Assembly (NCBI GenBank): GCA_027313705.1
Contig: DAHVDE010000088.1
Coordinates: forward strand, 1-59,623
Direction: 5' to 3'
Source: Actinomycetota bacterium
GTDB taxonomy: Bacteria > Actinomycetota > Actinomycetes > Streptosporangiales > Streptosporangiaceae
DNA: 59,623 bases
Position numbers and translations under genes: made by a program
Part shown: piece by piece, positions 50,562 to 59,488 of the stretch
How the letters are laid out: every line of letters begins with the position of its first letter
How positions within the stretch are numbered: position 1 is the first letter of the stretch
Notes under the pieces: generated by a model
The model's database searches: none
What the model was told of the DNA's origin: nothing
The model's input: the letters and a program-made list of their open reading frames with translations, nothing else

Positions 50562-51872
50562 TCACTCCAGCCGGGAACCAGGCGCACCTGGCGCGGCGGC
50601 GCGGATCCAGGCCGCGATGCGGGCGACGATGGCGGCGTCCAGGTGCTGGGCGGGCTCGTACTCGGCCGGGGACGAAGGGCCTGTGCCAGTGAAGAACAGG
50701 TGATTGTCGGCGTCGAAGACCTCGATCGTCACGCCGGCGCGGCCGGCCAGGCCCGCTGACCAGCGCACCAGGTCGTCGGACACCGTCACCTGGTAGTCGC
50801 GGCCGCCCTGGAGGATGAGCATCGGCTTGCCGGCGGCGGCGGCGGTGGCGACCGGGTCGTAGCCGCGCAGGTCGAGCCAGTAAGGGGCGGGCACGCCGAA
50901 CAGCAGGTCGCTTGCGTGGCTGGCCGCGGTAAGCGCCAGGCTATCGACAGCCTCGGCTTGCCTGGTGAGCGCGTCGATGGCGGGCTGACTGGCCGCCGCC
51001 GTGGCCGGGTTGAGCGAAGCGAGGTAGCGGACCTGGCGCACCGCGGCCCAGTGCACGGGCTGGGTGCCGCCGGCCAGGATGACGAGCCCGGCCACGGCGG
51101 GCTCGGCGGCCGCGACGCGCGGGGCGGCCGTGCCGCCGAGGCTGTGACCGAGAACGTATACCTGGTGCGGATCAACGCCCGGCTGGCGCCTGAGCAAGCC
51201 GACGGCCGCTACCGCATCGGTCACGTATTCGTCGGCGAGAGTGAAGCCGGGATTCGCCGCGACCTGCTCGCCATGCGCGAAGGTCACCTTGTCGAACCTG
51301 AGCGCCGCCACGCCGGCGGCGGCCAGCCCCCAGGCGAGATCCTTGAACGGCTTGTTGCGGCCGGCCGTCTCGTCCCTGTCATGCGGGCCGGAGCCGCTGA
51401 GCAGCACGACCGCGGGATGCGTGGCCTCCTCGCGCGGAAGCGTGAGAGTGCCAGGAACCGCGAGCGGCCCCGCCCCGACCGTGACATCTCGCTCGTGCAG
51501 GCGGCCAGGATCGGCGTAGGGCGGCGGCTCCCATGGCGCGGTCGGCGCGGCGGCGCTGGCCGGTGCCAACTGGATCCCGGCCAGCCAGCCGGCATCGGTG
51601 ATGGTGATGATCAGCGTGAGATCGCCGTGCTCGAAGGCCAGCGGTATCTTCACCTCGGCCGCGCCAGGCGCGACAGGTTCGCTGACCGGATCGCCGGCGC
51701 AGGTGAGCTTGCCGTGCTTGCCGACCTCCGCAGACCAGGCAGACTCGATTGCCCCGGCAGGCATCAGTGACCGGAGCGGTGGCGCCAGCCGTTCGTGTAC
51801 CTGCTGGAACTGTCCCGTCATTACCAGGTCAACTACCTCAAGAGCGACCGCCTCCGCTGATCGTGCATTCAT
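50562..51872 (-). CDS. alpha/beta hydrolase with N-terminal DUF3887-like domain
   Basis: This encodes 436 residues. Residues 1-110 resemble the DUF3887-type dimer domain (VDLVMTGQFQQVHERLAPPL). The hydrolase part has LLSGSGPHDRDET, the nucleophile elbow YVLGHSLGGTAAP, GGRDYQV for the acid, and DADNHLF for the histidine. It lacks a signal peptide. Esterase or peptidase activity is likely; the substrate is unknown. ATG 51870-51872 has GGAGGG upstream; GTG 51884 is in frame. Confidence 0.88.
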   Translation of the reverse strand: MNARSAEAVALEVVDLVMTGQFQQVHERLAPPLRSLMPAGAIESAWSAEVGKHGKLTCAGDPVSEPVAPGAAEVKIPLAFEHGDLTLIITITDAGWLAGIQLAPASAAAPTAPWEPPPYADPGRLHERDVTVGAGPLAVPGTLTLPREEATHPAVVLLSGSGPHDRDETAGRNKPFKDLAWGLAAAGVAALRFDKVTFAHGEQVAANPGFTLADEYVTDAVAAVGLLRRQPGVDPHQVYVLGHSLGGTAAPRVAAAEPAVAGLVILAGGTQPVHWAAVRQVRYLASLNPATAAASQPAIDALTRQAEAVDSLALTAASHASDLLFGVPAPYWLDLRGYDPVATAAAAGKPMLILQGGRDYQVTVSDDLVRWSAGLAGRAGVTIEVFDADNHLFFTGTGPSSPAEYEPAQHLDAAIVARIAAWIRAAAPGAPGSRLE

Positions 51873-51958
51873 CTCTGTCCGCACCCTCCGGCTCGTGGTA
51901 CACCGGGCATACTGCCAGACCTCCGCGCCGGTGCGCCCTGGTCGCTTGCCGCCAGATG

Positions 51959-52849
51959 CTATCCGATCACGAACCAGGCGATCGGGAGCTTGCTCGTGGC
52001 CCTGCCGGTGAGGGTGATCGTGAACTTCCCGCTGCCTGCCTGAGCCGCAGCGATCGAGACCGTGCCCTGGGGTCTTTGAATGGTGGCAAGCACAAGGCTC
52101 GATGAGGTCACGCCCGGCTGCTTGACGGTCACGGTCTTGGTGCCTGCCAGGACATGGGCGAGTCCTGAGTTCTTGAAGACCGCCTTGCCTGCCACGTGCA
52201 GCGCGACGCCCTCGTCGTTCTGCGCCCAGACGCCGACGCCTTTAGTCGAGTGCCCGTAGACGCCGTTGCCGCCGTCCTTGGACGCGTCGTAGCCGGCCAG
52301 GCCGCTCTGGCCAGCTACGTTGCTCTGCCCGACGACGCCGCTGCCCTTGTAGGAATAGCCGAAGACGCCATGGCCGAGGTTGGACTGGCCGTAGACGCCG
52401 TGACCCTGGTTGTCCGCGGCGACGTCAATTCCGGCTACGCCGCTGAAGCCGCCGGTGGAGGCCATGCCGGTGACCCCGTTCTTGTGCTCGGAAATTCCGA
52501 GCACGCCAGAGCCGTAACCTGACCGCCCGTACACGCCGTTCGACGGCGGACTGCTCGCGCTTGTCGTGTCGTCGAAGCCAGAGACCCCTGACTGGCCATG
52601 CATCTTCGTGCGGCCCTCGATGCCGGTGCCCGAGCTCGCGCTGATCGAGGTAGTGCCGCTGGCCGAGTTGGCCTTGCCCAGCTGAACCGAAGAGGAGTCA
52701 GGAGCAGCCTGGGCCAGGCCGCCGCCCGCCACGCTCGCGGCTACTCCGGCACCGGCGGCGGCCGCTCCGAGCATGAGCATCCTTCGCCCGTAGTGACCCG
52801 CCTTCGCGTCGGCTGGCTCGGTCGCAGGCTGCTCCGTATGGTCGCTCAT
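51959..52849 (-). CDS. Tat-exported repeat protein, beta-helix-like (paralogue A)
   Basis: This encodes 296 residues. A twin-arginine signal (YGRRMLMLGAAAAG) is followed by about ten GVxGxS-type repeats (GVYGRSGYGSGVLGISEH, GVFGYSYKGSGVVGQS), as in left-handed or phage-tail-type beta-helices, and a C-terminal beta domain (KTVTVKQPGVTSSSLVLATI). ATG 52847-52849 follows GGAAGGCAGA, identical in the next gene. It and paralogue B arose by tandem duplication. Role unknown; probably a surface structural protein. Confidence 0.75.
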   Translation of the reverse strand: MSDHTEQPATEPADAKAGHYGRRMLMLGAAAAGAGVAASVAGGGLAQAAPDSSSVQLGKANSASGTTSISASSGTGIEGRTKMHGQSGVSGFDDTTSASSPPSNGVYGRSGYGSGVLGISEHKNGVTGMASTGGFSGVAGIDVAADNQGHGVYGQSNLGHGVFGYSYKGSGVVGQSNVAGQSGLAGYDASKDGGNGVYGHSTKGVGVWAQNDEGVALHVAGKAVFKNSGLAHVLAGTKTVTVKQPGVTSSSLVLATIQRPQGTVSIAAAQAGSGKFTITLTGRATSKLPIAWFVIG

Positions 52850-53030
52850 GACAATCTGCCTTCCATTCGCTCCAGAAGCCTTAATGCCATTCAACAGCTG
52901 ATAGTCAGCCATCAGCTGTCATTACGTTACACCGGCCCTACCATACAACTATTGGCAGCCATTAGGCAATAATGCTAGAAGTGTCGCAAAAGGCGATTTA
53001 TCAAGCGAAAGTAACTGGTGAAAAATGCGA

Positions 53031-53846
53031 TCAGTGCACCAGGATCATCCATCCGATTGGCAGCGGGCTCGACGGGCTGGCCGAGAGCGTGATCGTGAAC
53101 GAGCCGGCGCCAGGTTCCGCCGCCTCGATGTAGACGCCGCCCTGCGGCTTCTGGATCGTGGCGAGGACGATGCTCTCTGGCGTGACGCTGCCATTGGTTA
53201 TCTTGACGGTCTTCTGGTGCGCGGGCACATTCGTCACGCCGCTGTTACTGAACTTGGCCTTGCCCTCGACAACCAGGGCGGTTCCCTTGGGGCTGGTGCA
53301 ATGCAGCGCATTGCCATTCTCGCTGGTGCAGAAGATGGCGTCACCCTTGGACGACTGGCCGAACAGGCCGCGGCCGCCTGAACCAGATGTCAGGTCGATC
53401 CCGGCTACCCCGCTCTGGCCAGCCGTGGAGTTCTGGCCGACGATGCCGGTTCCGTGCTCGGAGATGCCGAGGATTCCGAACCCGTGTACGGAGCGGCCGT
53501 AGACTCCGTGGCCGCCGCTGGCCGTACTGGTGTCGAAACCGACCACGCCGCTGTGATCGCGGGCGTAGGTCTGGCCCTTCAGGCCGTCGCCGCCCCTGGT
53601 GATGACCTGCGTGGTCGACCGGGTCGAGTTGTCCTTGCCGAGCAATACGGCACTAGAGCCCGCAGGCTCGGCCTGGGCCGTGGCACCGCCGGCGAGCGCG
53701 GCCGCGACCCCTGCGCCCGTGGTCGCTGCCCCGAACATGAGCGCACGGCGCCCGAAGCGCCGCCTGGATCTCATGGCGGGACTAGTTGATATCTGGGCCT
53801 GTCCTTCTGACTCCATTGCGTGACTCTGCGCCGAATGATCGCTCAT
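53031..53846 (-). CDS. Tat-exported repeat protein, beta-helix-like (paralogue B)
   Basis: This encodes 271 residues. Tat signal FGRRALMFGAATTG, then GVYGRSVHGFGILGISEH-type repeats, fewer than in paralogue A, then the same beta domain ending (LATIQKPQGGVYIEA, LPIGWMILVH). ATG 53844-53846 follows GGAAGGCAGA. About 180 bp separates the two genes. The repeat region differs in length, so unit number has changed since duplication. Confidence 0.75.
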   Translation of the reverse strand: MSDHSAQSHAMESEGQAQISTSPAMRSRRRFGRRALMFGAATTGAGVAAALAGGATAQAEPAGSSAVLLGKDNSTRSTTQVITRGGDGLKGQTYARDHSGVVGFDTSTASGGHGVYGRSVHGFGILGISEHGTGIVGQNSTAGQSGVAGIDLTSGSGGRGLFGQSSKGDAIFCTSENGNALHCTSPKGTALVVEGKAKFSNSGVTNVPAHQKTVKITNGSVTPESIVLATIQKPQGGVYIEAAEPGAGSFTITLSASPSSPLPIGWMILVH

Positions 53847-53955
53847 GACGTTCTGCCTTCCGTTCCTGCCCCATTGAGGGCTTACCTTACATCGGACCAC
53901 TGTCCGCCACGGCTGAGCTACGCCGGGCGCTAAGGTCAAGGCTCAGGACTGCCCT

Positions 53956-54261
53956 GTGCGGGTACATAACTGGGATGAGGTATCAGGCTGGGGCAAGGTC
54001 GCCGTGAAGGGTGACCGGGTCGAGATAGTCGTGGACTCGGGCGGCGACACGACGAAGACCTACGAGATCGGGGCGACCAGGGCCGGAAGGCGCGTTGAGG
54101 TTGTCAGCAGGCGCGGCCTGATCGAGGTGAGCGAGGTAACGAGGGGCGGCACTGCCGTCAGGACCGCGAGATTCATGGCCAGCCGGGTCGTCGCCGTGGT
54201 CGAGCATCCCGCGCCACGCTCGGCGTCCCGCGCGGTGCCCGGCAGGCGTCCGCAGGCATAA
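53956..54261 (+). CDS. hypothetical basic protein (101 aa)
   Basis: GTG 53956 opens a small beta-rich product (GRVEIVVDSGGDTTKTYEIG-like strands, VVSRRGLIEVSEVTRGG) with a basic tail. It is divergent from paralogue B. There is no recognisable family; the start codon and even the coding status are moderately uncertain. Confidence 0.5.
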   Translation: MRVHNWDEVSGWGKVAVKGDRVEIVVDSGGDTTKTYEIGATRAGRRVEVVSRRGLIEVSEVTRGGTAVRTARFMASRVVAVVEHPAPRSASRAVPGRRPQA

Positions 54262-54349
54262 CCGCCTGACCTGCCCGCTGGCCAGGCCGGGCCGTCGTTG
54301 CGGCCGACGCCCGCCCCGGCTGTCGGCGGGATGTAGCAGACTGGTCGCC

Positions 54350-54979
54350 ATGACTGCGGCAAAGGAAAAAGCTGACCTCAAGCGGTACCTTCAGAAGGCG
54401 CGTGCGACGCTGCTGTGGAAGCTGGAAGGGCTTTCCGAGTATGAAGTCAGGCGGCCGCTGACGCCGACGGGCACCAACCTGCTCGGGCTCGTGAAGCACG
54501 TGGCCAGCGTGGACCTGTCGTACTTCGGCGCTACCTTCGGACGGCCTTTCGGGGAGAAGCTGGCCTGGGAGATAAGCGACGACGACGCCGAGCGGATCGG
54601 CGAGCTCGGGCCTGACGTGCTCTCGGCCGACATGTGGGCGACCGCTGAGGAGTCACGCGAGGAAATCACTGGCCTTTACCGCCGGGTGTGGGCGCACTCG
54701 GACGAGACCATCGACTCGCTGCCCCTTGATGCCGTCGGCCACGTCAAGTGGTGGCCTGCGGGCCGTAACGAGGTGACGCTGCACCAGATCATGGTGCACG
54801 TGATCGCCGAGACCCAGCGGCACGCCGGACATGCGGACATCGTGCGGGAACTCATTGACGGGTCCGCCGGCCTGAGCCAGGACGGTGACAATATGCCGGC
54901 CGCGGACGGGGCATGGTGGGAGTCGCACCGTGCCAAGCTGGAGCGGGTAGCGCGCCAGGCCGGCGAGGCTCGCGCCTGA
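54350..54979 (+). CDS. DinB/DUF664 family protein
   Basis: This encodes 209 residues. A four-helix layout with the expected metal histidines: NLLGLVKHVASVDLSYFG, and EVTLHQIMVHVIAETQRHAGHAD. DinB-type proteins in actinomycetes include mycothiol-dependent enzymes. The catalytic role here is not known. The stop is followed at once by a 15-bp tandem repeat. Confidence 0.88.
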   Translation: MTAAKEKADLKRYLQKARATLLWKLEGLSEYEVRRPLTPTGTNLLGLVKHVASVDLSYFGATFGRPFGEKLAWEISDDDAERIGELGPDVLSADMWATAEESREEITGLYRRVWAHSDETIDSLPLDAVGHVKWWPAGRNEVTLHQIMVHVIAETQRHAGHADIVRELIDGSAGLSQDGDNMPAADGAWWESHRAKLERVARQAGEARA

Positions 54980-54980
54980 T

Positions 54981-55085
54981 CGCGCCGTGCCTGGTCGTGC
55001 CGTGCCTGGTCGTGCCGTGCCTGGTCGTGCCGTGCCTGGTCGTGCCGTGCCTGGTCGCGCCGCGGCCGGTCGTGCCGCGGCCGGT
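54981..55085 (+). repeat. 15-bp minisatellite, 7 units
   Basis: Seven units of CGTGCCGTGCCTGGT (54981-55085); the first has one substitution (CGCGCC) and the last two are variants ending GCGGCCGGT. It fills exactly the space between the DinB stop (54979) and the stop of the convergent TetR pseudogene (55086). Confidence 0.95.
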
Positions 55086-55631
55086 CTATCCGGCTTCTCC
55101 TTCTGCGTCGGCAGGCGTGCTGGCCAATTCCTCTGCACGGCTAGGCGCGATGCCCAGCTTGACGGCCCCGGCGGCGATCTCCGTTTCCACTGGCACCTCG
55201 GCCTGGCCGAGCTGAAACTGCCTGCCGGTCAGCACCGCGATCAAGGAGATGATGCGGATCCCAGGCGACCGTCTCCCCGGGGACGGAAGCAGGATTCCTG
55301 CATGGTCAGCAGTGACGCCGCGATCTGGGCCGCCGCGATCTGGGCCGCCATGAGCCGGGCGGCAGTCTCGCCGTACTCGCCAGCCAGAACCTGTGCCAGT
55401 TCCTGGCGCTGCTGGTAAAGAATGGCGTTCGCGGCGCCCTGTAGTGCCTGGCTGCCCCAGATCACCCGCACGCGGGTGATTAGCAGGTCAAGCTCCGCTG
55501 CGGGCAATTGCATGGCGGCGATCTCGTTCACGGCCACCGCGTCGAAACCGCGCTCGGCGAACAGCCGCAACGCGGCAGCGGCGATTCGCTGTCTCGTCTG
55601 CTCCTTTCTTGCGCCCGCGAAGACCTGCCAT
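55086..55631 (-). pseudogene. TetR-family regulator, broken
   Basis: A TetR N-terminus is recognisable as MAGLRGRKK in one frame and EQTRQRIAAAALRLFAERGF then DAVAVNEIAA in another, so a frameshift lies near 55608. After NEIAA the usual recognition helix is missing and the sequence jumps to the ligand-binding half (RVIWGSQALQ), pointing to an internal deletion. The end (LIAVLTGRQFQLGQAEVPV) is read in a further frame. It cannot encode an intact regulator. Confidence 0.75.
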
Positions 55632-55920
55632 GCAAACGTAATGCCGTACCTGACTCAAAATCCGACCAAGTATGACAATGGCTGGCCTTCTCGCCCGATC
55701 GCAGGGAGTGGCTGGCCGTCGCCATGACCCCTTGGCGGCCTGGCTGACCGCACTCCGGTGAGCACCGCCAGTTGCCAGGAGGCCGGGCATTTCGCATTGA
55801 GAATGCGCCTTCCAAATAGAAATGCGTTTCGCACTTGCGTGAAATGAAAAAGTTGCATGCCACCGCCGCTTAATAGCAAACTGCCGTAGCGAATGCAGAT
55901 CTCACGAGAAAGTTACTCAT

Positions 55921-57333
55921 GTGTCCAGTTCGTATGGCGAATGGCTGCGTAAACATCGCCAGGCCAGGAGCTGGAATGTGCCCGAGATGTGCCGTCAGCT
56001 TCGCCGGGTCGCAACCGAAGCAGGCGACAAGTTGCCGGACAACGAGTGTCTGGTCACGATGATCCGCCGCTGGGAGAATGGCAGCGGCGTCTCGGAACGA
56101 TATCGCTTGCACTATTGCCGTGCCCTTGGCTTGCTGCCCGAAGACTTTGGCCGGGCGGCGGCCAGCCGGCCTCCGGGAAAGCTGTCCAGGTCACCGGAGC
56201 CAACTCCGAATCTGCCGCTACCGGAAATCGCTGTGGCCGGTCAAGGCCGGCTTGCGAGCACGGATGAAGTGGACGGTGGTAATGGTCGCCAGACGCTCGG
56301 CTGCGAGGTGCTGGCAACCGCGCATGAAGGCAGCGAACATGTCGAGCGTGCAGAAAGACGCGAGATCGGCGACGCGACTCTTGAGCAACTGCGGGCCGAG
56401 GTCACCAGGCTGTCCCGCGAATACATGACCGGCGAGCCGGTACCGCTGTTCTTTGCGATGCGGCGGGTGCGCGGGCGCCTGCACGCGGCCCTTGACAGGC
56501 AGATCTGGCCGCGTGACAGGACAGAGGTCTACTTCCTGCTCGGGCTGCTCAGCGCGCTCATGGCTGACGCGGCCAACGACGCCGGCGCTCCGGCCGCTGC
56601 GGAAGAGCTTGCCCGGACTGGCTGCGCCTATGCCACCGTCATCGATCACCGGCCGCTCAAGGCCTGCCTGCGCCTGGAACTCGCGCTGATCGCACGCTGG
56701 ACCTGCCAGCCAGTCCGCTGCCGAGACGAGGCACTCACCGGCCTGGAGTCGCTGTCACGTGGGCCTCACGGCGCGCAACTGCATCTGCTGCACGGCATTG
56801 CCTGCGCGCGCCTTGGCGATGCAGATGGCGCCAGGCAGGCGATGGCCGCCGCTTCGGACTCGCGTGAGCACGAGTACAGCGACGAACTGCTCGAGATCGG
56901 CGGCCAGTTCGGCTTCTCTCGCGCCACCCAGCACTATTACGCCGGTTCCCTGGCAATCGAGCTCCCAGACGCTGAGTCTGACGCCATCGCCTGGCTAGAG
57001 CAGGCGATGAAGCTGTACGCGGCAGGTCCGGAGCCCGGCGAGCACCACAGCCTGCATTGCAGGATGAGGGCGCTCGCCGATCTGGCCAGCGCCAGGCTCA
57101 GGGCCGGGCAATTCGACGCCGCCGAGAGCGCCGCGGCCCTGATCTTCGAGTTGCCTCCGAACTGGCGGGCGGCGCCTTTGCCCAGGCACCTTGACCGGGT
57201 GCGGGCCGAGCTGGCCAAGCCCGCATACCAGGGCCTGTCAGCCGCGCGCGAACTCGAAGAGCGAATCGAGTGGTTCTGCCGCGACACCATCTCCAGGCAA
57301 CTCGGCTTGCTACCTGCCCAGGACCCGCGCTGA
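55921..57333 (+). CDS. XRE-TPR regulator
   Basis: This encodes 470 residues from a GTG start. The N-terminal 80 residues are a helix-turn-helix (YGEWLRKHRQARSWNVPEMC, then LVTMIRRWENG); the rest are TPR-like helices (SALMADAANDAGAPAAAEEL and similar) for ligand or protein sensing. Such actinomycete regulators respond to unknown signals. The gene stands alone with about 290 bp of upstream DNA. Confidence 0.85.
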   Translation: MSSSYGEWLRKHRQARSWNVPEMCRQLRRVATEAGDKLPDNECLVTMIRRWENGSGVSERYRLHYCRALGLLPEDFGRAAASRPPGKLSRSPEPTPNLPLPEIAVAGQGRLASTDEVDGGNGRQTLGCEVLATAHEGSEHVERAERREIGDATLEQLRAEVTRLSREYMTGEPVPLFFAMRRVRGRLHAALDRQIWPRDRTEVYFLLGLLSALMADAANDAGAPAAAEELARTGCAYATVIDHRPLKACLRLELALIARWTCQPVRCRDEALTGLESLSRGPHGAQLHLLHGIACARLGDADGARQAMAAASDSREHEYSDELLEIGGQFGFSRATQHYYAGSLAIELPDAESDAIAWLEQAMKLYAAGPEPGEHHSLHCRMRALADLASARLRAGQFDAAESAAALIFELPPNWRAAPLPRHLDRVRAELAKPAYQGLSAARELEERIEWFCRDTISRQLGLLPAQDPR

Positions 57334-57373
57334 CCGGGTTAATTTGACGGAAAGAAACTCGACCTTCAATGAA

Positions 57374-57697
57374 TTACCACGGCGGGGCTGGCGGCCAGGA
57401 ACGCATGGATGTCGTGCACGTCAGCGCTGACCCAGTGGCCCAGTCGTGCTTGCGCAGCCTGGTCAGGAAGATGGCCAGGTCCCGGATGACGGACAGGCGG
57501 GCCTGCTCCCCGCGAGCCTGCTTCGCGCGGGCCTGCTCCCCGCGAGCCTGCTTCGCGCGGGCCTGCTTCGCGCGGGCCTGCTTCGCGCGAGCCTGCTCCC
57601 CGCGGGCCTGCTCCCCGCGGGCCTGCTTCGCGCGGGCCTGCTCCCCGCGAGCCTGCTCCCCGCGGGCCTGCTTCGCGCGGGCCTGCTCCACGCCCAC
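57374..57697 (-). CDS. possible pentapeptide-repeat protein (107 aa), doubtful
   Basis: From a GTG at 57697, a (GEQAR/AKQAR) pentapeptide repeats 13 times, encoded by the minisatellite at 57497-57691. A short non-repeat tail follows (RLSVIRDLAIFLTRLRKHDW). The repeats are hydrophilic and helix-prone, whereas the plus-strand reading gives Arg-Ala-Cys-rich text, so minus is more plausible. There is no convincing ribosome site. Confidence 0.3.
   Translation of the reverse strand: MGVEQARAKQARGEQARGEQARAKQARGEQARGEQARAKQARAKQARAKQARGEQARAKQARGEQARLSVIRDLAIFLTRLRKHDWATGSALTCTTSMRSWPPAPPW
57497..57691 (+). repeat. 15-bp minisatellite, 13 units
   Basis: Thirteen units of GCGRGCCTGCTYCSC (57497-57691), with two alternating forms ending CTCCCC and CTTCGC. 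Unit length is a multiple of three. It is unrelated in sequence to the minisatellite at 54981 but has the same period. Confidence 0.95.
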
Positions 57698-57789
57698 GTT
57701 GTGGCGTCGTAGGGGTAAATCCGCAGGCTGCTGGGCCGACGTTGTGATGTTGTGGGTGTCCTGGTCCGCACGTTGTGGAGTTGTGGGGG
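57693..57789 (+). repeat. three copies of the CGTTGTGGAGTTGTGGGGG interspersed repeat
   Basis: Copies lie at about 57693-57715, 57735-57758 and 57766-57789, variably diverged from CACGTTGTGGAGTTGTGGG. They sit between the minisatellite and the AbiEi gene. Confidence 0.6.
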
Positions 57790-57858
57790 TTGGTCTTGGC
57801 GGGGGGCGGGGGGCGTGGGCGCAGCGTCATTGTCAGACCTTGATGGAATCCTGCAGTC

Positions 57859-58812
57859 ATGAAAAACACTGCAACCGATCAGCTCATCGAGAAAACGCTC
57901 CGCATCCAGGCCAACGTGATTGCCCGATCGCAAGCCCTTTCTGCCGGCCTGACGCAAGACGCCTTACGGTACCGGATTCGATCCGGCGGTCCGTGGACCA
58001 GAGTGCTTCCGGGCGTTTACGTCGCCCGCAGCGAAATACTGTCGGGTGCGCAACGAGAGATCGCGGCAGTGCTCTATGCGGGAAGCAACTGCGTGGTCAC
58101 CGCACAGGCCGCGCTGTTTCATCACGGTGTGCGGGCACCGGTCACCGAGCTAGTCGACGTGCTCATTCCTACTTCGGAAAATCGGCAGAGTTCAGATTTT
58201 GTGGTTACGCACCGCACGGCGAGGATGCCCGAACGGCCAGTTCTCCGCAACGGCATTAAATGGGCACCTCCGGCACGAGCTGTGGCCGACGCAGCGCGAT
58301 TCCGCCTAAATGACCGCGACGTCAGGGCATTGGTAGCCGACTCCGTCCAGCGGAGAATTTGCGCGATCCACCAGTTGAGCGATGAGCTGCGAGCAGGACC
58401 CAATCAGCGCTCAAGTGGGCTGCGGGCAGCACTGGAGGAGGTCGCTGACGGGGTGGCTTCCGCCGCCGAGGGTGACATGCGGAAGTTGATCAAGGGAAGC
58501 GGGCTGACCGAGCCCATGTATAACCCGGACCTGTATGTGGATTCTGAGTTCCTAGCGCGACCCGACCTCTGGTGGCGGGATGCTGGAGTAGCAGGAGAAG
58601 TGGACTCGCGTGAATGGCATATTTCGCCAGAGTCGTGGGCTCGAACAGTGGCACGCCACGCCAAGATGAGTGCCCATGGCATTATCGTGCTGCACTTCAC
58701 CCCCAGCCGGATCAGGACAGATGGTCGGCGGGTAATCGGCGAGCTGCGATCGGCGATCGAGGTCGGACGGCAGCGCCCGGCTCTGCCTATCCGCGCTTTC
58801 CCCACCATATGA
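57859..58812 (+). CDS. AbiEi-type antitoxin domain fused to Vsr/DUF559-like nuclease domain
   Basis: This encodes 317 residues. The N-terminus is an AbiEi-like winged helix (IARSQALSAGLTQDALRYRI, then PWTRVLPGVYV). The C-terminus (EGDMRKLIKGSG, then RPDLWWRDAGVAGEVDSREW) recalls a PD-(D/E)XK nuclease of the Vsr/DUF559 type. No AbiEii toxin gene follows. Such fusions are common in actinomycetes and their role is not settled. Confidence 0.8.
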   Translation: MKNTATDQLIEKTLRIQANVIARSQALSAGLTQDALRYRIRSGGPWTRVLPGVYVARSEILSGAQREIAAVLYAGSNCVVTAQAALFHHGVRAPVTELVDVLIPTSENRQSSDFVVTHRTARMPERPVLRNGIKWAPPARAVADAARFRLNDRDVRALVADSVQRRICAIHQLSDELRAGPNQRSSGLRAALEEVADGVASAAEGDMRKLIKGSGLTEPMYNPDLYVDSEFLARPDLWWRDAGVAGEVDSREWHISPESWARTVARHAKMSAHGIIVLHFTPSRIRTDGRRVIGELRSAIEVGRQRPALPIRAFPTI

Positions 58813-58859
58813 CGTATCAATGGATTGCCAGCGCCCGCAGCCCGGAGACCGTCACCTAC

Positions 58860-59472
58860 CTCTGACAACCCTTCAAGGGCTGCTTTGTCCCTCGGGCAGA
58901 TGGCGCGCGACACGCTCAGCCTGATGACGCGGTTGCAGATAAGAAGTGCCGATGTGCTGGGCTGGTCGATGGGCGGGATGGCTGCACGGCAAGTAACGCT
59001 CGACGCGTCGGGACGAGTGGTCAGGCTCGTGCTTTGTACCACGACTCCTGGCGGGCGACATGCCCGGAGGCCGGCTCAGCGGATCCAACGGATGCTCACG
59101 AATTCGCGGGTGCCGGCGACTTCCTTGCTAGCGCTCGGCTTTCCGCCTGACATGGCCGGGACTCGTGGTGCCGTCATTCAGGGATATGAGGTGGCCAGGC
59201 AGTCAGGCCTAACAGGTGACAGCTTCTCGATTAGCACACGGATTGGCGCCGATCACGCCTGGCGGCGGCGATTACGACCGGCTTCCATCGACCTATGCCC
59301 GCACGCTCGTGCTGCGGGGCCGACTCGACTCAGTAGACCCGCCCTATAACGACCGTCTCATTGTCGGCCGGTCCCGCACGCCAGCGGAGGAAGTTTCACC
59401 GCCGCTGGGCACGGCGTCATGTTCCAGTACCCGGTCACGGTCGCCAAGACGATCAACCAGTTCCTTCCATAG
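58860..59472 (+). pseudogene. alpha/beta hydrolase fragment, broken
   Basis: The sequence begins mid-protein (GQMARDTLSLMTRLQIRSAD, then VLGWSMGGMAARQV, the nucleophile elbow), lacks the N-terminal third, and changes frame near 59250-59400 before the recognisable end (HGVMFQYPVTVAKTINQFLP, stop at 59470-59472). It cannot make a full hydrolase. Confidence 0.7.
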
Positions 59473-59488
59473 GTCACCAGCGCCACGC

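Noticed and set aside
54653-55138. Minus-strand frame opposite the DinB gene.
   Set aside because: It is a shadow of the DinB gene plus translated minisatellite.
57497-57691. Possible CRISPR array.
   Set aside because: Units are contiguous 15-bp repeats without spacers; no cas genes in the window.
57369-58259. Plus-strand frame of 296 residues across the minisatellite.
   Set aside because: It is Arg-Ala-Cys-rich repeat text with no family or ribosome site and overlaps the well-supported AbiEi gene.
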